A stretch of DNA of 25,232 nucleotides from Clostridiales bacterium (GCA_004556545.1 SFGO01000061.1:1-25232), one strand, 5' to 3'. Numbered from the stretch's first letter, positions 14,891 through 21,607 are shown. The notes: generated from the sequence alone by a model not told the origin. A program made the numbers and translations.

Positions 14891-14946
14891 CCGTCCTTTC
14901 CGGGCGGGTTTTTCCGCCGGGAAAAGCCGTTTTTTCTCTTAAAGCC
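14891..14946 (+). terminator. Hairpin with T-run between the origin region and crh
   Basis: An imperfect stem of about 12 bp (CCTTTCCGGGCGG with CCGCCGGGAAAAG) is followed on the plus strand by CCG and TTTTTT. Its polarity would stop transcripts moving from the origin region into crh/whiA. On the minus strand, downstream of crh, it lacks a T-run and would be a weaker end. Confidence 0.45.
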
Positions 14947-14962
14947 GTCTTATGCCCGCTTC

Positions 14963-15223
14963 TTATTTTTCAAATTTCTTCACCAGCTTCAGCATGGCGT
15001 CCATGGCTTCGTTTTCGCCGTCGCCTTCGGTTCGAAGGGCGACGGTGTCGTTCATGGGGAGCATCTGGCTGAGCAAACCCAGCATGCTTTTCATATTGAC
15101 GATGGAGTTGGCAAACTCCATTACGAAAGTGCAATCGTATCGGGAAGCCAGCGTAGCGACCTGCGCGGCGATTTCCCGGTTGATGGGGCGCATGATTTTC
15201 AGGTTCAGCATTTCTTTTCTCAT
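14963..15223 (-). CDS. crh: Crh-like HPr paralogue lacking the phosphocarrier histidine
   Basis: An 86-residue HPr-fold protein. The HPr active-site loop G-L-H15-A-R17-P is here P-I-N15-R-E17-I: both His15 and Arg17 are replaced, so it cannot carry phosphate from Enzyme I to sugar transporters. The regulatory serine remains exactly at Ser46 in VNMKSMLGLL. This combination, loss of His15 with Ser46 kept, is that of Bacillus Crh (Gln15 there), which acts with CcpA in catabolite control after phosphorylation by HPr kinase. The ATG overlaps the whiA stop (ATGA) with GAGG upstream, and whiA-crh adjacency is the same as in Bacillus subtilis. The C-terminus ends KLVKKFEK. Confidence 0.85.
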   Translation of the reverse strand: MRKEMLNLKIMRPINREIAAQVATLASRYDCTFVMEFANSIVNMKSMLGLLSQMLPMNDTVALRTEGDGENEAMDAMLKLVKKFEK

Positions 15224-16242
15224 GGGGATTTCCTCGTTTCCGGCCGCTTGTTTCCGTCAGGCGGCGTGTTATTTTGGGTTTCTTTTGATGTTTCCGGGGT
15301 TTCCGGCAATTCGGCAGCGTATTCCATCAGGCGGCGCATGCGGTGGTTGACGCCGCTTTTGCCAAGGGGCGGATCCAGCGTCTGCCCCAGCTGCTCCAGC
15401 GTCAGATCCGGGGCGTTGAGGCGGGCAATGGCGATCTCCTGCAGCGCTTTGGGCAGGCCCTTCAGCCCGTCCCGTTTCGCCAGCCGTTCGATGGCCCGAA
15501 GCTGTTCGCCGCTGGCGTTCATCTGCTTTTGCAGATTGGCGCTGTCGCAGTTCATGGCCCGGTTCACCGAGCCGAGCACCTGCCGCTGCACGCGCAGGTT
15601 TTCCATCTCCATCACCGCCTGATGCGCGCCCACGGCGGTCAGAAAGGTGACGATCTGGTCGGACTGTTTCAGATACAGAAAATCCTTTCCCTTTCGGGAG
15701 GATTGGTGAATGGGCAGGCCCACCCGCTGCAGGCACTTGGCCGTGCAGTCCCGGAAGGTCTCGTCCCGGTAGCCCAGCTCCAGATGATAGCCCTGTTCCG
15801 GGTTGGTCATGGTGCCGCCGCCCAGCATGGCGCCCCGCAGAAACGCCCGCACGCAGCAGGAACGGTTCAGGTTCACCCGGGGAGAGGTGGAGCGCAGGGT
15901 GGTCTCGCCGCCCTCACCGACGGTCATCATGCCCAGCGCGGACAGAAAATCCGGCGTCTGGGTCGGCCCCAGCGTCAGCACACATTTCCGGGTGCCGCCG
16001 AAGTGTGCCGTGGATACGTAGTGGATCTGAGGCGAAAGGTTCAGCCCCTTTTGAAGAAGGGTATAGACCCGGCGGGCGACCGCCATGCTTTCGCCGGTGA
16101 ATTGAACGCTCAGCTTGCCCCGGCCCAGCAGGTTCAGGCTGCCCAGCGTCATATACAGCGCCGAAAGCTCGCTCATGCGGCAGCAGGGTTTTTCGGGGTT
16201 CAGGAGGCAAAGCTCCTTTTTGCAATCCGATGAAAAGGACAT
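15220..16242 (-). CDS. whiA: WhiA DNA-binding protein
   Basis: A 340-residue protein of the WhiA family: an N-terminal degenerate LAGLIDADG homing-endonuclease-like fold without nuclease activity (MSFSSDCKKELCLLN..., SCCVRAFLRGAMLGGGTM) and a C-terminal helix-turn-helix (LTLEQLGQTLDPPLGKSGVNHRMRRL). In Firmicutes WhiA affects cell division and nucleoid behaviour; in Streptomyces it controls sporulation. ATG 16242 is chosen because GGAGGGAGG lies 7 nt upstream and MSFSSD is the family start; an ATG at 16260 overlaps that ribosome binding site. The last 30 residues (PETPETSKETQNNTPPD...) are a disordered tail beyond the usual end. Overlaps crh by 4 nt. Confidence 0.95.
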   Translation of the reverse strand: MSFSSDCKKELCLLNPEKPCCRMSELSALYMTLGSLNLLGRGKLSVQFTGESMAVARRVYTLLQKGLNLSPQIHYVSTAHFGGTRKCVLTLGPTQTPDFLSALGMMTVGEGGETTLRSTSPRVNLNRSCCVRAFLRGAMLGGGTMTNPEQGYHLELGYRDETFRDCTAKCLQRVGLPIHQSSRKGKDFLYLKQSDQIVTFLTAVGAHQAVMEMENLRVQRQVLGSVNRAMNCDSANLQKQMNASGEQLRAIERLAKRDGLKGLPKALQEIAIARLNAPDLTLEQLGQTLDPPLGKSGVNHRMRRLMEYAAELPETPETSKETQNNTPPDGNKRPETRKSP

Positions 16243-16385
16243 GAAAAAGCCTCCCTCCATCAGGGCCGGGACCGATCAGAGCCGCCCGCCCGGCAGAAGC
16301 GCTCCGCAGGCATGTCCGCAGCTTTTGAAAGCCCCGTCCGGGGGGCGGCAGTCCATTCAATCAGAAACCTTCTGTCTTATCCTTT

Positions 16386-16414
16386 ATTGTAAGGAATCCG
16401 GCGGGCAACGTCAA
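16386..16414 (-). promoter_or_regulatory. Promoter of whiA-crh
   Basis: Minus strand TTGACG (16409-16414), 17 bp, TACAAT (16386-16391): 5/6 matches at both hexamers. Expected start near 16379, leaving a GC-rich leader of about 135 nt before the ATG. Confidence 0.75.
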
Positions 16415-16421
16415 GGAAAAA

Positions 16422-16452
16422 TGTATATTTCACCCTGTTTTGTTACATACTT
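16422..16452 (+). promoter_or_regulatory. Sporulation sigma-G/F-type promoter of sleB (candidate)
   Basis: TGTATA (16422-16427), 18 bp, CATACTT (16446-16452). This fits the forespore sigma pattern (TGnATA-like, N18, CATACTA-like) better than the housekeeping pattern, and sleB-ypeB is forespore-expressed in Bacillus. Divergent from the whiA promoter. Confidence 0.5.
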
Positions 16453-16511
16453 CCCCCTGTAAAGGCGGCCCGCCCTGACGCGGGAAAACCGACCGGCCGG
16501 AGGCGATGAAA

Positions 16512-17297
16512 ATGAAACTGTCCGAAATGAAAAAAATTCCTTCTCAGCAGCTAAAAACGGGCTTCCAGTCCCTTGTTCAGAAAATACGCAGCCACCTTCG
16601 CACCCTGATTACCGGCGCGCCGGAAAGGCCCTTCGATGGCCGGGAATTCTGCCTGCAGCTGGCGGCGGCGCTTCTGACCTTTGCCCTGATGCTGGCGTTT
16701 GCCCACGCGGATGCGCAGGTAGCTTGGGGAAGCAAGGGCGAGGACGTGCGGAAGGTGCAGCAGAAGCTGATTCAGTACGGGTATATGACCGGCAGCGCCG
16801 ACGGCATTTTCGGCAAGGCCACCTATGACGCGGTGGTGTGGTTTCAGCGGAAAAACGGCCTGAACGTGGACGGCGTGGTGGGCGCGTCCACGGCGGCGGC
16901 GCTGGGGATCTCGCTGGGCTCGGCCGTCTCCGCTTCGGCCTATCAGGAAAGCGACAGCTACCTGCTGGCCCGGCTGGTGCACGGCGAGGCCCGGGGAGAG
17001 CCGTATGTGGGGAAGGTCGCCGTGGCGGCGGTGGTGCTGAATCGGGTCAAAAGTCCGTCCTTTCCCAATACCATCGCCGGGGTAGTGTATCAGGCCGGGG
17101 CTTTCGACGCGGTGTACGATGGGCAGATCAACCTGACTCCCGATTCCGACAGCATTCGGGCGGCCAAGGACGCGCTTAACGGCTGGGATCCCACCGGCGG
17201 GTGTCTGTATTACTACAATCCGTCCACCGCCACCAACGGCTGGATCTGGACCCGCACGGTGCAGCTTTCCATCGGCAAGCACAATTTCGCCATTTAA
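16512..17297 (+). CDS. sleB: Spore cortex-lytic enzyme SleB
   Basis: A 261-residue lytic transglycosylase that degrades spore cortex peptidoglycan during germination. Order: a basic N-terminal extension of about 45 residues, one membrane or signal segment (about 47-66, LQLAAALLTFALMLAFAHA), a peptidoglycan-binding type 1 domain (about 73-135: GSKGEDVRKVQQKLIQYGY, DGIFGKATYDAVVWFQ), then the SleB/CwlJ hydrolase domain (about 148-261) with the catalytic glutamate expected at Glu159 in HGEARGE and the closing IGKHNFAI. ATG 16512 is preferred over 16506: GGAGG is 8 nt away versus 2. The long N-terminal extension before the signal is unusual for SleB. Followed, after a 204-bp gap holding an inverted-repeat element, by ypeB. 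Confidence 0.93.
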   Translation: MKLSEMKKIPSQQLKTGFQSLVQKIRSHLRTLITGAPERPFDGREFCLQLAAALLTFALMLAFAHADAQVAWGSKGEDVRKVQQKLIQYGYMTGSADGIFGKATYDAVVWFQRKNGLNVDGVVGASTAAALGISLGSAVSASAYQESDSYLLARLVHGEARGEPYVGKVAVAAVVLNRVKSPSFPNTIAGVVYQAGAFDAVYDGQINLTPDSDSIRAAKDALNGWDPTGGCLYYYNPSTATNGWIWTRTVQLSIGKHNFAI

Positions 17298-17439
17298 GGC
17301 AATACCGCACAATTCGGCAGCGGCGCTAGCGATGCATTTTCCGCCATCCGCTGCTTGCAAAACTCTCGATTTACCTCCAGTAAACCTTCGAGTAAAATGC
17401 ACTCGTTATCGCGCCACCTCATTTGTGCGGCATTGTCTT
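17296..17439. mobile_element. Inverted-repeat (MITE-like) element between sleB and ypeB
   Basis: A 144-bp element with 17-bp ends AAGGCAATACCGCACAA (17296-17312) and, in complement, AAGACAATGCCGCACAA (17423-17439), matching at 15 of 17. Flanked by TT/AA so that TTAA occurs at both edges. The interior is also self-complementary (GCTAGCGATGCATTTT against AAAATGCACTCGTTATCGC; CTCGATTTAC against GTAAACCTTCGAG), so the whole unit folds into one long imperfect hairpin. No gene inside. The sleB stop codon TAA forms its left edge. Related ends lie at about 8606-8620, 21664-21717 and 25136-25154. Confidence 0.75.
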
Positions 17440-17501
17440 AACTTCGTACATTCACTTCATCCAATGAATATAGGAATATAGAATATAGAAGGAAGAAAAT
17501 C

Positions 17502-18848
17502 ATGAAACAGACAAACATTCGCAAATACGGCCTGTGGGCGGCGCTGGCAGCTGTCTGCGCCGCCGTGCTGATCTTTGTGGCCGTCCAATACCGCGCCGAA
17601 CGGGATCAGGCCCGGGAGGTGGTAGAAGAGGGCTATCAGCAGCGCCTGTACGAGGCGCAGGAGCACTTGCAGGCCATCGATCTCAAGCTGACCAAGGCCG
17701 GAGTCGCTTCGGAGCCCGGCACGCTGGCCGAGCTGTTTTCCGGCGTGAGCCGTCAGGCGGAAAGCGTGCTGGCGGGCCTGTCCGCCCTGCCCCTGTCCCA
17801 TCAGGCCATGAGCGATACGCTGAAATTCTGCAATCAGCTGGCGGAATACGCCGCTCAGCTTTGTATCCAGATGGCGCAGGGAGAAGCCCTGACGGAGGAG
17901 CAGCTGACCCTGCTGGAAACGCTTCGGGGCCAGTGTTCCCAATTAACGAGTCAGATCGCGCTGGCCCAGAACGCAATGGTGCAGGAGAGCCTGCGCATGG
18001 CCGTTTCCGGCAGCGTATTCTATGAGGAGGCTTCGAAGGAAGAGCGTCCGCTGGAGGGCGTGGCCGAGCCGGACAACGGCATGGAGTATCCCACCATGAT
18101 CTACGACGGCGCGTTTTCCGACGCGCGCCGCTTCGGCGAGCCCAAGGCGCTGGGCACGGAGGTCATCGACGGGGCGAAAGCTATCGAGCTGGCGAAAAAT
18201 TACGTGGGCGCTCAGCGGGTGAAAAGCGCCGTTTCCGGGGCGGAAACCGGCGGAACGCTGGCCAGCTACGGCGTGGTACTGACCCTGAACGACTATACGG
18301 TGCTGACCTGCGAGGTCACGAAAAAGGGCGGGCATCTGTTATGGATGGTGCCGGAGCACGCTTCCTTTGCCCAAAGCCTGACGGCGGAAGAATGCATCCG
18401 CCGGGGAGAAGCCTTTCTGACCGCCCACGGATACGGCGAGATGGAGCAGAATCACTATCAGCTCTACGACGGGCTGGCCGTCATCAATTTTGTCGCCCTG
18501 CAGGACGGCGTGCTGCTTTATCCCGATCTGGTCAAGGTGCAGGTGCGGATGGACACGGGCGAGATTGTAGGCATGGAGGCCAACAACTACCTGATGAACC
18601 ACACCGTCCGCACCGGGCTTTCCCCTGCTCTGACGGAAACGCAGGCCCGGCAGCGGGCGGGCGACCGGCTGAAGGTGAAAAACGTGCGCCTGTGCGTGAT
18701 CCCCTACCGGAACGAGGAACGGCTCTGCTACGAGCTGACCGGCTATCGGGACGATCAGGAATTTCGGGTCTATCTGGATGGAAACACAGGTGAAGAGCTG
18801 GAAATCCTGCTCATGGTGCAGACCGGCGGGGGCGAGATGAGCGCCTGA
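17502..18848 (+). CDS. ypeB: Germination protein YpeB
   Basis: A 448-residue protein: an N-terminal membrane or signal helix (about residues 10-27, LWAALAAVCAAVLIFVAV), a helical region, then three PepSY-like repeats in the second half, with the family landmark MEYPTMIYDGAFSDAR near 198-213. YpeB is needed to localise or stabilise SleB in dormant spores. Size matches the family. An AAGGAAG-type ribosome binding site precedes the ATG, and upstream lies a short AATATAG-repeat run. It follows sleB in the same direction and is closed by a terminator at 18865-18903. No promoter is evident between the two genes, so co-transcription through the inserted element is likely. Confidence 0.93.
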   Translation: MKQTNIRKYGLWAALAAVCAAVLIFVAVQYRAERDQAREVVEEGYQQRLYEAQEHLQAIDLKLTKAGVASEPGTLAELFSGVSRQAESVLAGLSALPLSHQAMSDTLKFCNQLAEYAAQLCIQMAQGEALTEEQLTLLETLRGQCSQLTSQIALAQNAMVQESLRMAVSGSVFYEEASKEERPLEGVAEPDNGMEYPTMIYDGAFSDARRFGEPKALGTEVIDGAKAIELAKNYVGAQRVKSAVSGAETGGTLASYGVVLTLNDYTVLTCEVTKKGGHLLWMVPEHASFAQSLTAEECIRRGEAFLTAHGYGEMEQNHYQLYDGLAVINFVALQDGVLLYPDLVKVQVRMDTGEIVGMEANNYLMNHTVRTGLSPALTETQARQRAGDRLKVKNVRLCVIPYRNEERLCYELTGYRDDQEFRVYLDGNTGEELEILLMVQTGGGEMSA

Positions 18849-18864
18849 GCCAAGCGGCTGGAAG

Positions 18865-18905
18865 AAGCGTTCCGGGAGAAAAGCGGCTTTTCCCGGAACG
18901 CTTTT
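18865..18905 (+). terminator. Intrinsic terminator after ypeB
   Basis: A 13-bp perfect stem (AAGCGTTCCGGGA with TCCCGGAACGCTT) ending in TTTT. Confidence 0.85.
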
Positions 18906-19014
18906 GTGCACAACAGAAAACTTTTTTCTGAAAAACGCAAAAAGCGACGAAAAAACGCAAAATAATCAAAATCAGTGAGAAAAAGGCGATATATTGGATG
19001 GTCTTATCTTGATT

Positions 19015-19031
19015 ATTGACCTTCTTTGACT
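19015..19031 (-). promoter_or_regulatory. CtsR operator 1 upstream of hsp20
   Basis: Read on the minus strand: AGTCAAA-GAA-GGTCAAT, against the CtsR consensus RGTCAAA-NAN-RGTCAAA with one mismatch at the last base. Lies 21 bp upstream of the second operator. Confidence 0.7.
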
Positions 19032-19051
19032 TTCATCAAAATTTCGAATTC

Positions 19052-19068
19052 TTTGACTTTCTTTGACC
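19052..19068 (-). promoter_or_regulatory. CtsR operator 2, overlapping the hsp20 promoter
   Basis: Read on the minus strand: GGTCAAA-GAA-AGTCAAA, a perfect match to the CtsR consensus RGTCAAA-NAN-RGTCAAA. It covers the -35 and much of the spacer of the promoter at 19053-19080, so bound repressor would block RNA polymerase. Confidence 0.85.
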
Positions 19069-19080
19069 TTGTGTTATACT
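19053..19080 (+). promoter_or_regulatory. Promoter and leader of hsp20
   Basis: TTGACT (19053-19058), 16 bp, TATACT (19075-19080) with a TGT extension. The leader of about 87 nt opens with a strong hairpin (19086-19129: TGTTCC/GGAACA outside, GGGGGA/TCCCCC inside), followed by an A/T-rich stretch and AGGAGG 7 nt before the ATG. Confidence 0.8.
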
Positions 19081-19173
19081 ATCATTGTTCCAAGGGGGAA
19101 CAGGAGAGAGACCCGATCCCCCGGGAACAGAAATTTTTAACGATTTTCACCCGATTTGTTAGGAGGATGACTT

Positions 19174-19620
19174 ATGTATAAGATGATCCCTTACCGCCGC
19201 GCCCATTTGAGCCCTATGATGCCTTCTCTGTTCAACGACCCCATGATGCGGGAGTTCTTCAATGATTCGTCCAACCTGCCCACCATGAACGTGGACGTTC
19301 ACGAGGAAGAGAACGAATACGTGCTGGAAGCCGACCTGCCCGGCATTGACAAGAAGGACATCAATCTGGAAGTGAAGGACGGCGTCCTCACCATCAGTGC
19401 CGACGTGAACAACGAAAAGAAGGAAGAAAAGAAGAACTACGTCTACAGCGAGCGCCGCTGCGGTCACGTGGAACGCAGCTTCAACCTGGAAGGCATTGAT
19501 GAAAACGGCATCAAGGCCGACTACGACAAGGGCGTTCTGACCATCAATCTGCCGAAGCTCCACGAAGAGCCCAAGCCCGAAGGCAAAAAAATTGCCATCG
19601 GCGAGCCGCAGCAGGACTAA
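19174..19620 (+). CDS. Small heat-shock protein, Hsp20 / alpha-crystallin family
   Basis: A 148-residue chaperone that holds unfolding proteins in oligomeric shells. N-terminal MIPYRRAHLSPMMPSLFNDP with MMREFFND, then the alpha-crystallin domain (about 38-138): MNVDVHEEENEYVLEADLPG, a DINLEVKDGVLTISAD strand pair, SERRCGHVERSFNLEG, and KADYDKGVLTINLPK carrying the V-L-T-I-N-L-P closing motif. The C-terminal tail has GKKIAIG, an I-x-I oligomerisation motif. Control by CtsR is strongly indicated by two upstream operators. It stands alone; a cluster of structured repeats begins immediately after its stop codon. Confidence 0.95.
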   Translation: MYKMIPYRRAHLSPMMPSLFNDPMMREFFNDSSNLPTMNVDVHEEENEYVLEADLPGIDKKDINLEVKDGVLTISADVNNEKKEEKKNYVYSERRCGHVERSFNLEGIDENGIKADYDKGVLTINLPKLHEEPKPEGKKIAIGEPQQD

Positions 19621-19621
19621 A

Positions 19622-19850
19622 GCCCTGCACCCATCTCTGCGCGGCGTAGCCGCGCAGGGTGCTCGTGGGACATGCCAGTTGGCCGGGGTTTTACCGCCGC
19701 TCGGCAACGGGCCTCGCGGCTCGCGGGTCTGGCAGGCGATGCCCTGCACCCAATACCGCGCCACAGGGCGCGGGGCTGCTCGTGGGACATGCCAGTTGGC
19801 CGGGGTTTTACCGCCGTGGCACGACAGGTGCCACGGCTCGCCGGACTGGT
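19622..19850 (+). repeat. Structured hairpin repeat cluster, right (two tandem copies)
   Basis: Two tandem units, about 119 bp apart, each opening with GCCCTGCACCCA. Unit 1: hairpin A 19637-19657 (CTGCGCGGC-GTA-GCCGCGCAG), a conserved linker including GACATGCCAGTTGGCCGGGG, hairpin B about 19698-19722. Unit 2: hairpin A 19756-19773 (CCGCGCC-ACAG-GGCGCGG), the same linker, hairpin B 19814-19836 (CCGTGGCAC-GACAG-GTGCCACGG). The linker is nearly unchanged while the stems differ in sequence but keep pairing. It starts one base after the hsp20 stop codon and has the same orientation, relative to its upstream gene, as the left cluster at 290-486. Confidence 0.8.
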
Positions 19851-19913
19851 GTGGTTCCCTGCGGGTTGCATAGCATAGACCGCCATTCGACGGCGGGCCT
19901 CATGGCTCGCAAC

Positions 19914-19950
19914 AAAGGCCAGCGTGAATTGGATTTCACGTTGGCCTTTT
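19914..19950 (+). terminator. Intrinsic terminator after the hsp20 repeat cluster
   Basis: A 15-bp stem with one G-T pair (AAAGGCCAGCGTGAA with TTCACGTTGGCCTTT) ending in TTTT. Probably ends transcripts that run through the repeat cluster from hsp20. Confidence 0.8.
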
Positions 19951-20210
19951 ACGTTGCAAAAATCACCGGGCCGCGCTGGAATATCCCCCATACGGGGAGA
20001 GACTGCCCAGCGTCGGCTGAGAGTTGGAAATCCCGCCTTTTCATCATTCGAGAAGTCGTTTGCGTTGCAAATCATGCTGCGCAATCCCACCATCGGAATA
20101 TCCTCCAGCCGAGTTCTATTTTGCTGCCCCTTTTTTTCCTATGTATTGTACCTGAACATAGAGAAAGAAATGTCTGGAAAGTTGCCTGCAGGCATTTCTT
20201 TCCCTAAAGC
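19951..20210. other. Intergenic region without a recognisable gene
   Basis: No supported gene. One clear structure: a 13-bp inverted repeat GAAAGAAATGTCT (20163-20175) with AGGCATTTCTTTC (20190-20202), without a T-run, just upstream of the tRNA promoter. Confidence 0.5.
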
Positions 20211-20238
20211 TTGCACTTTTGAAAAAATATGCTATAAT
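20211..20238 (+). promoter_or_regulatory. Promoter of tRNA-Leu
   Basis: TTGCAC (20211-20216), 16 bp, TATAAT (20233-20238) with a TGC extension; the tRNA begins 14 nt after the -10. Confidence 0.8.
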
Positions 20239-20251
20239 ATTTTTTGTTCAT

Positions 20252-20337
20252 GCCGAAGTGATGGAATGGCAGACGTGACGGACTCAAAATCCGTTGGTAG
20301 CGATACCGTGCGGGTTCAAGTCCCGCCTTCGGCACCA
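20252..20337 (+). tRNA. tRNA-Leu (anticodon CAA)
   Basis: 86 nt including an encoded CCA. The acceptor stem GCCGAAG pairs with CTTCGGC; anticodon loop CTCAAAA on an ACGGA/TCCGT stem gives anticodon CAA (reads UUG). A long class II variable arm (TGGTAGCGATACC) and a GGTTCAAGTC T-loop are present. Monocistronic, with its own promoter and terminator. Confidence 0.97.
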
Positions 20338-20340
20338 TGG

Positions 20341-20388
20341 CGAGTGCTCTTACAGCGTTTGAAAGGCTGTTAAGAGCACTCGTTTTTT
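20341..20388 (+). terminator. Intrinsic terminator of tRNA-Leu
   Basis: Stem CGAGTGCTCTT (20341-20351) with AAGAGCACTCG (20372-20382), extended by CAGC/GCTG after a bulge, then TTTTTT. It starts 3 nt after the tRNA CCA end. Confidence 0.9.
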
Positions 20389-20607
20389 GGCTTTTTGTCA
20401 TATGCAGCTCTTCGGCCTTTTTTTGGCTTCACTGCCCAATATGGATGGCAGCTCTCCATTTTCTCGGGGCAAAATTCAATGCCCCGATTGACCATCTCTC
20501 CCGTAAGCATTTCATAAACCCAAACTCCTCCTATTCTGATCTTCTTTTGAATAACGTTAAGAATCCGTCCGTTTTTTGTCCCCCTTCTGGGCAAACTGAA
20601 ACGGGCG
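20389..20607. other. Intergenic region without a supported gene
   Basis: About 220 bp between the tRNA terminator and the DUF368 promoter. A minus-strand open frame from a TTG exists but lacks a ribosome binding site at usable distance and runs into the tRNA terminator. A 7-bp hairpin CGGGGCA/TGCCCCG lies near 20473-20494. Nothing else recognised. Confidence 0.5.
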
Positions 20608-20616
20608 TGCTATGAT
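20608..20616 (+). promoter_or_regulatory. Extended -10 promoter of the DUF368 gene
   Basis: TGC-TATGAT-AAA with a weak -35 (TGGGCA at 20588-20593, 17 bp away). It lies 44 nt before the ATG. Confidence 0.6.
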
Positions 20617-20660
20617 AAACGGGCATTTTCTTCGGAAAGCAGCAAAAAGGAGGAAACCCC

Positions 20661-21590
20661 ATGACCAGTTCCCAAAAAAATACGAAAATGTCGATCGGCC
20701 AGTGGCTGATGCACGTGCTCCACGGCGCGCTGATCGGCGTGGGCGCGATTCTGCCCGGGGTCAGCGGCGGCGTGATGTGCGTGCTGTTCGGAATCTATCA
20801 GCCGATGATGGCGCTTTTGTCCCATCCGGGAAAGGCGTTCCGGCAGTACTATCGGCTGTTTATTCCCGTGCTGATCGGCTGCGCCATCGGGTTTGTGGGA
20901 TTGTCCAAAGTGGTGGAGCTGGCCTTCGGGGCGGATTCGACGGTGGTGACTTGCCTGTTTTTCGGGCTGATTCTGGGCACGATCCCTTCCCTTTGGCGGG
21001 AAGCAGGGCTGAAGGGCCGAAACGCCCGCTGCGGCTGGGCCTTCGGGCTGAGCTTCGTGATTCTGCTGGGTTTACTCAGCCTGTTCAGATTTTCTTCCGC
21101 CGAAGCCATTCAGCCCAACAGCGGCTGGTACTTTTTCTGCGGCGCGGTCTGGGGGCTGAGTCTGGTCCTGCCGGGGCTTTCGTCCTCGTCCATTCTGATT
21201 TTCATGGGATTGTACGAGCCCATGACGGCGGGCATCGGCTCCATCGCCACATGGCTGAAGAACGCGGTCGCCTTCTGGCTGGGTAAGGGAGATGCCTTCC
21301 CGCCGCTTGCCCAAATTCAGTGGGGATGCATTCTGCCGCTGCTTGGCGGCATTCTGCTGACGGCGCTTTTGACCGCCCGTTTTGTCAACCGCCTGCTGGA
21401 GACCCGCTATGCGCTGGTCTATCATGTGATTCTCGGCGTGGTGTGCGCCTCCACGCTGATGATCGTTCCCCTGCACTATGACAGCGTTTCTCAGGGAGTC
21501 GCCTGCGCGGCCTGCGCGCTGGCCGGGTTCGCGGCAGCGCTGGCGCTGGATAAGTTTGGGGATGGCGTGAAGGAAAAGAATGGGATATAG
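20661..21590 (+). CDS. popT: DUF368 family, PopT-type undecaprenyl phosphate translocase
   Basis: A 309-residue polytopic membrane protein with about eight hydrophobic helices. It has the two half-repeat motifs of DUF368: LPGVSGGVM at residues 31-39 and LPGLSSSSIL at 170-179, each followed by G-(I/L)-Y (FGIYQPM; MGLYEPM). DUF368 proteins (PopT) have been shown to return undecaprenyl phosphate, the lipid carrier for cell wall synthesis, to the cytoplasmic side of the membrane. AAAGGAGG lies 7 nt before the ATG. Monocistronic by its own promoter and terminator. The assignment to the family is firm; the transport role is inferred from characterised members. Confidence 0.9.
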   Translation: MTSSQKNTKMSIGQWLMHVLHGALIGVGAILPGVSGGVMCVLFGIYQPMMALLSHPGKAFRQYYRLFIPVLIGCAIGFVGLSKVVELAFGADSTVVTCLFFGLILGTIPSLWREAGLKGRNARCGWAFGLSFVILLGLLSLFRFSSAEAIQPNSGWYFFCGAVWGLSLVLPGLSSSSILIFMGLYEPMTAGIGSIATWLKNAVAFWLGKGDAFPPLAQIQWGCILPLLGGILLTALLTARFVNRLLETRYALVYHVILGVVCASTLMIVPLHYDSVSQGVACAACALAGFAAALALDKFGDGVKEKNGI

Positions 21591-21607
21591 GATGGACAGA
21601 TCGTTCA

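Noticed and set aside
14251..15072. Long plus-strand open frames across the origin region
   Set aside because: They cover DnaA boxes and hairpin repeats, have no family resemblance, and continue into the antisense of crh and whiA.
20163..20202. Inverted repeat as a terminator
   Set aside because: A 13-bp stem but no T-run on either strand; left as an unexplained structure upstream of the tRNA.
19659..20207. Plus-strand open frames after hsp20
   Set aside because: They translate the structured repeat and terminator; the same peptide words recur only because the DNA repeats do.
20370..20594. Minus-strand frame of 74 codons containing GVWVYEMLTG, reminiscent of a Ser/Thr kinase segment
   Set aside because: TTG start without a usable ribosome binding site; the frame ends in the tRNA terminator; no other kinase motif. 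At most a remnant, more likely chance.
20252..20660. tRNA-Leu as an integration site for a mobile island
   Set aside because: No integrase gene and no repeat of the tRNA 3' end found in the window; the tRNA is followed directly by its own terminator.
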